From Paraburkholderia sp. BCC1884 (GTDB taxonomy: Bacteria > Pseudomonadota > Gammaproteobacteria > Burkholderiales > Burkholderiaceae), in contig NZ_CAAJGL010000134.1 in the NCBI RefSeq assembly GCF_900996225.1, positions 124,001 to 188,000 of the forward strand: a DNA stretch of 64,000 bases, given 5' to 3'. Below the pieces are notes generated by a model. That model had not been told where the DNA came from. It ran no database searches and worked only from the letters and a program-made list of their open reading frames with translations. Of the stretch, positions 60,607 through 64,000 are shown piece by piece; positions within the stretch are counted from its first letter, which is position 1, and the number at the start of each line of letters is the position of its first letter. A program made the translations under genes and the position numbers.

Positions 60607-60873
60607 TAATAGCATCCCACGATCGGATAGCCCAAGCCGTGACGACCGGTTAATATCCGTCACTGTTGCCTTTCAAAACGCTCTCGCGCCGCGCCCCAAC
60701 GGGCGGCGCCGTGCGGCATTTCCGGAATGGCGCATTTCGCTCAGGGTGCCCTGCAGGTTTCGCTCGCATCGTGGGCTATCGGTCAAGCGTCGCAAGACGC
60801 ATGTGTGCGCTGTCGTCCCCGGGGTAGGGATGCGCGCACTTTTTCATTCTCAGTCTTAGACAGAGGTCGCTCC

Positions 60874-62106
60874 ATGCGCGTCGAACGGGTTCCATTCCGC
60901 TTAATCAGTGCCGCGACGGCTGCCGTTTTGCTGGCAGCGTGCGGACCAAAACAATCTGCCCCGCCGCAACAGACGCCCGAAGTCGGCGTCGTCACCGTTC
61001 AACCGACGGCTGTGCCCGTCGTCACCGAATTGCCGGGCCGCACCAGTGCCTTCCTCGTCGCGCAAGTGCGCGCGCGGGTCGACGGCATCGTGCTGCGCCG
61101 CGAATTCACGGAAGGCGGCGAGGTCAAGGCCGGTCAGCGTCTGTACAAGATCGACCCGGCGCCGTACATCGCCACCTTGAACAACGCCAAGGCCACGCTG
61201 GCCAAGGCGCAGGCCAACCTCGTGTCGACCACCGCGCAGGCCAACCGCTACAAGGTACTGGTCGCGGCCAACGCGGTCAGCAAGCAGGACTACGACAACG
61301 CCGTCGCCTCCGAAGGCCAGGCTGCGGCCGACGTCGCCGCCGGCAAGGCCGCCGTCGACACGGCGCAGATCAACCTCGGCTATACCGATGTCGTCTCGCC
61401 GGTGAGCGGTCAGGTCGGTGTGTCGCAGGTCACGCCGGGCGCGTATGTGCAGGCGAGCGCCGCCACGCTGATGGCGACCGTCCAGCAACTCGACCCGGTC
61501 TACGTGGACCTGGTGCAATCGAGCCTCGACGGTCTGAAGCTGCGTCGTCAGGTGCAGGAAGGCCGTCTGAAGACGAGCGGCCCGGACGCCGCCAAGGTCT
61601 CGCTGATCCTTGAAGACGGCCGTCAGTACTCGGAGAAGGGCAAGCTGCAGTTCACCGACGTCACGGTCGACCAGGGCACCGGCTCGGTCACGGTGCGCGC
61701 GCTCTTCAAGAACGCCGACAAGGTGCTGCTGCCGGGTATGTTCGTGCGCGCCCGCATCGAAGAAGGCGTGAACAACGGCGCGCTGGTGGTGCCGCAAGTC
61801 GGCGTCACGCATGACCAGAAGGGTCAGCCCACGGCACTGGTGGTCGGCGACGACAACAAGGTCGTGTTGCGTCAGCTCGTCACCTCGGGCACGTACGGTT
61901 CGAACTGGGTGGTGGAAAGCGGCATCAAGGCCGGCGACCGCGTGATCGTCCAGGGCACCGACAAGGCGAAGCCGGGCATGCAGGTCAAGACCGTCGCCGC
62001 GCAACTTCCCGCCACACCCGCTTCCGACGCCTCCGCTCAGGGTGCGCCGGCCGCCAGCGGTGCTGCGCAGACGGCTCAACCCGCTTCTGCTGCATCGGGC
62101 GCGTAA
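60874..62106 (+). CDS. RND efflux periplasmic adaptor lipoprotein (AcrA family)
   Basis: A 410-residue membrane fusion protein. Lipobox LLAAC with Cys23, then the barrel-sandwich/lipoyl halves (VRARVDGIVLRREFTEGGEVKAGQRLYKIDP; GYTDVVSPVSGQVG) around a coiled-coil hairpin (about 100-165), then beta-barrel and membrane-proximal domains. The C-terminal 35 residues are Ala/Ser/Gln-rich. It joins the permease to an outer membrane channel. AGAGGT precedes ATG. The permease starts 18 bp after the stop. Likely drug efflux, as in Burkholderia BpeAB/AmrAB, but the orthology is not established. Confidence 0.95.
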   Translation: MRVERVPFRLISAATAAVLLAACGPKQSAPPQQTPEVGVVTVQPTAVPVVTELPGRTSAFLVAQVRARVDGIVLRREFTEGGEVKAGQRLYKIDPAPYIATLNNAKATLAKAQANLVSTTAQANRYKVLVAANAVSKQDYDNAVASEGQAAADVAAGKAAVDTAQINLGYTDVVSPVSGQVGVSQVTPGAYVQASAATLMATVQQLDPVYVDLVQSSLDGLKLRRQVQEGRLKTSGPDAAKVSLILEDGRQYSEKGKLQFTDVTVDQGTGSVTVRALFKNADKVLLPGMFVRARIEEGVNNGALVVPQVGVTHDQKGQPTALVVGDDNKVVLRQLVTSGTYGSNWVVESGIKAGDRVIVQGTDKAKPGMQVKTVAAQLPATPASDASAQGAPAASGAAQTAQPASAASGA

Positions 62107-62124
62107 TAACAGGGAGCCTGTTTC

Positions 62125-64000
62125 ATGGCAAAGTTCTTTATCGATCGCCCAATTTTTGCGTGGGTGATCGCCATTATTCTGATGCTCGCCGGTATCGCCT
62201 CGGTCTTCACCTTGCCGATCGCGCAATACCCGACCATCGCGCCGCCGGCCGTGCAGATCAGCGCAACGTACCCGGGCGCCTCGGCGAAGACGGTGGAAAA
62301 CACCGTCACGCAGGTCATCGAGCAGCAGATGAGTGGTCTCGACCACTTGCTGTATCTGTCGTCCACTTCGGACGACTCGGGTACGGCCACCATCACGCTG
62401 ACGTTCGCAGCCGGCACCAATCCTGACATCGCGCAGGTGCAGGTGCAGAACAAGCTGCAGCTCGCCACGCCGTTGCTGCCGCAAGCCGTGCAGCAGTTGG
62501 GCACCAAGGTCACGAAGTCGAGCAGCAGCTTCTTGCTGGTGATGGCGTTCGTGTCCGAAGACGGCAGCATGAACAAGTACGACCTGGCGAACTACGTCGC
62601 GTCGAACATCGAAGATCCGGTCAGCCGGATCGACGGGGTGGGCACGGTGACGCTGTTCGGCTCGCAGTACGCGATGCGCATCTGGCTCGACGCGAACAAG
62701 CTGACCAACTTCGGCCTGACGCCGGTCGACGTGCAAACCGCGTTGACCAACCAGAACGTGCAGGTCGCGGGCGGTTCGCTCGGCGGCACGCCGTCGGTGC
62801 CGGGTCAGGTGTTGCAGGCAACCATCACGGAAGCCACGCTACTCAATACGCCTGAACAGTTCGGCAACGTGCTGCTGAAGGTGAACCCGGACGGCTCGCA
62901 AGTCCGGATCAAGGACGTGGGGCGTGTCGAGCTCGGCGGCGAAAACTACAACTTCGACACCAAGTACAACGGTCAGCCGACGGCAGGCTTCGGGATTCAG
63001 CTCGCAACCGGCGCCAACGCGCTGGCCACCGCGAAGGCGGTCCGCGAGAAGGTCGCTGAGTTGTCCAAGTACTTCCCGCATGGTCTGGTGGTGCAGTATC
63101 CGTACGACACCACGCCGTTCGTGCGCCTGTCGATCGAAGAAGTGGTCAAGACGCTGCTCGAAGGTATCGTGCTGGTGTTCCTGGTCATGTACCTGTTCCT
63201 GCAGAACCTGCGCGCCACGCTGATCCCGACGATCGCCGTGCCGGTGGTGCTGCTGGGCACGTTCGCGGTGATGGGCCTGGTGGGCTTCTCGATCAACACG
63301 CTGTCGATGTTCGGGCTCGTGCTGGCGATCGGCTTGCTGGTGGACGATGCGATCGTGGTGGTGGAAAACGTCGAGCGGGTGATGCAGGAGGAGGGTTTAT
63401 CGCCTCGAGACGCGACCCGCAAGGCGATGGATCAGATTACCGGCGCGCTGGTTGGCGTGGCGCTCGTGCTGTCGGCGGTGTTCGTGCCGGTGGCGTTCTC
63501 GGGCGGTTCGGTCGGCGCGATTTACCGGCAGTTCTCGTTGACGATCGTGGCGGCGATGGTGCTGTCCGTGCTGGTCGCGTTGATCCTGACGCCGGCTTTG
63601 TGCGCGACGATCCTCAAGCCGATCGAAAAGGGTCATCAGGAAAAAACCACCGGCTTCTTCGGCTGGTTCAACCGTACCTTCAACAAGAGCCGCGACAAGT
63701 ATCACTCGGGTGTGCATCACGTGATCAAGCGCTCGGGCCGTTGGCTCATCATCTATATGGTGGTGATCTTCGCGGTCGGTCTGCTGTTCGTGAAACTGCC
63801 GAAGTCGTTCCTGCCTGACGAAGACCAGGGCACGATGTTCGTGCTGGTGCAAACGCCGTCGGGTTCGACTCAGGAAACCACGGCGCGCGCGCTGAAGGAC
63901 GTCTCCGACTACCTGCTCAACGGCGAGAAGGCCATCGTCGAATCGACCTTCACGGTGAACGGCTTCAGCTTCGCGGGTCGCGGCCAGAACGCGGGTCTCG
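62125..64000 (+). CDS. RND multidrug efflux permease (AcrB family), truncated by window end
   Basis: The first 625 codons of an HAE1-family permease (MAKFFIDRPIFAWVIAIILM). Proton-relay Asp407 and Asp408 (GLLVDDAIVVVENVERVM) are at the same positions as in E. coli AcrB. TM1 is followed by the porter domain (about 40-330), TM2-6 and the start of the second half (KLPKSFLPDEDQGTMFVLVQ). GGAG lies before the ATG. The frame is intact to the edge; an outer membrane factor gene may follow outside the window. Confidence 0.97.
   Translation, partial: MAKFFIDRPIFAWVIAIILMLAGIASVFTLPIAQYPTIAPPAVQISATYPGASAKTVENTVTQVIEQQMSGLDHLLYLSSTSDDSGTATITLTFAAGTNPDIAQVQVQNKLQLATPLLPQAVQQLGTKVTKSSSSFLLVMAFVSEDGSMNKYDLANYVASNIEDPVSRIDGVGTVTLFGSQYAMRIWLDANKLTNFGLTPVDVQTALTNQNVQVAGGSLGGTPSVPGQVLQATITEATLLNTPEQFGNVLLKVNPDGSQVRIKDVGRVELGGENYNFDTKYNGQPTAGFGIQLATGANALATAKAVREKVAELSKYFPHGLVVQYPYDTTPFVRLSIEEVVKTLLEGIVLVFLVMYLFLQNLRATLIPTIAVPVVLLGTFAVMGLVGFSINTLSMFGLVLAIGLLVDDAIVVVENVERVMQEEGLSPRDATRKAMDQITGALVGVALVLSAVFVPVAFSGGSVGAIYRQFSLTIVAAMVLSVLVALILTPALCATILKPIEKGHQEKTTGFFGWFNRTFNKSRDKYHSGVHHVIKRSGRWLIIYMVVIFAVGLLFVKLPKSFLPDEDQGTMFVLVQTPSGSTQETTARALKDVSDYLLNGEKAIVESTFTVNGFSFAGRGQNAGL

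Larger units (their letters stand above)
60447..60873. other. Divergent regulatory region of the efflux operon
   Basis: These 427 bp between the repressor and the RND adaptor contain no credible gene. They include a hairpin (60543-60565) and the operator (60583-60606); AT-rich sequence around 60500-60615 probably carries both promoters. The remaining 260 bp up to the adaptor start is GC-rich untranslated leader; in-frame codons from 60727 to the adaptor start are considered non-coding. Confidence 0.7.

Noticed and set aside
60901..62736. 611-codon minus-strand frame over the efflux genes
   Set aside because: Antisense to the clear adaptor and permease genes.

Overview
The window is a high-GC chromosomal segment from a betaproteobacterium, most likely Paraburkholderia/Burkholderia. 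This rests on gene content and order (recA-recX-DUF2889-sucC-sucD, ilvE-zf-CHCC-waaF, pgk-pyk-fba-purC-purE-purK) and on codon bias. It is core genome with accessory metabolic and envelope genes between. I see no insertion sequence, prophage, integrase, CRISPR array or rRNA operon. One tRNA gene (CAU anticodon) lies at 17224-17300.

Layout. 1-1807: end of a secreted protein gene and the copper pair copC-copD, followed by a 7-copy hexanucleotide repeat. 1977-2533: a YodC-like small protein and a small membrane protein. 2803-6253: D-galactonate catabolism (transporter, DgoD dehydratase, divergent GntR regulator, palindromic operator). 6293-8421: DHA2 drug-type transporter and divergent MarR regulator sharing a 24-bp perfect palindrome. 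8519-14264: LysR regulator, then a run of secreted proteins (phosphodiesterase-like lipoprotein with a LamG-like domain, small lipoprotein, Tat-exported phospholipase C). 14454-21598: small secreted protein, hybrid histidine kinase, tRNA, MHS-family transporter and a TctDE/QseBC-type two-component pair. 21830-27577: recA with SOS box, recX, DUF2889, sucCD and a TerC-family protein. 27717-30262: a type IV pilin with an unusually long leader beside a PglL-type O-oligosaccharyltransferase. 30321-37474: moaC, BepA-like M48 protease, then a minus-strand group (hydrolase, NTF2-like, waaF, zinc finger, ilvE). 37732-38798: azlCD branched-chain amino acid exporter, divergent from ilvE. 39069-47454: lower glycolysis (pgk, pyk, fba) and purine genes (purC, purE, purK), then a Sua5-type gene. 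47544-51701: SGNH esterase lipoprotein, fatty acid hydroxylase-like membrane protein and PBP4/DacB. 51961-56402: two-component system, a DegP/HtrA protease and a small secreted protein; the degP leader carries PmrA-box-like half-sites in exact 11-bp register. 56580-59708: DUF427, CoxG-like, GlxA-type regulator and isochorismatase-family hydrolase. 59799-64000: TetR/AcrR repressor, an operator closely resembling the enterobacterial AcrR box, and an RND pump (adaptor, and permease cut by the window end).

The most interesting points are: (i) the periodic PmrA-like site array between the two-component operon and degP; (ii) the pilin-PglL pair with a 40-residue pilin leader and a terminator-like hairpin just before its ribosome binding site; (iii) a 152-codon open, in-frame, low-complexity extension upstream of pyruvate kinase that starts 2 nt after pgk; (iv) a phosphodiesterase-like lipoprotein whose DHG metal motif reads SHG. 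None of these is proven to be a new system from sequence alone.
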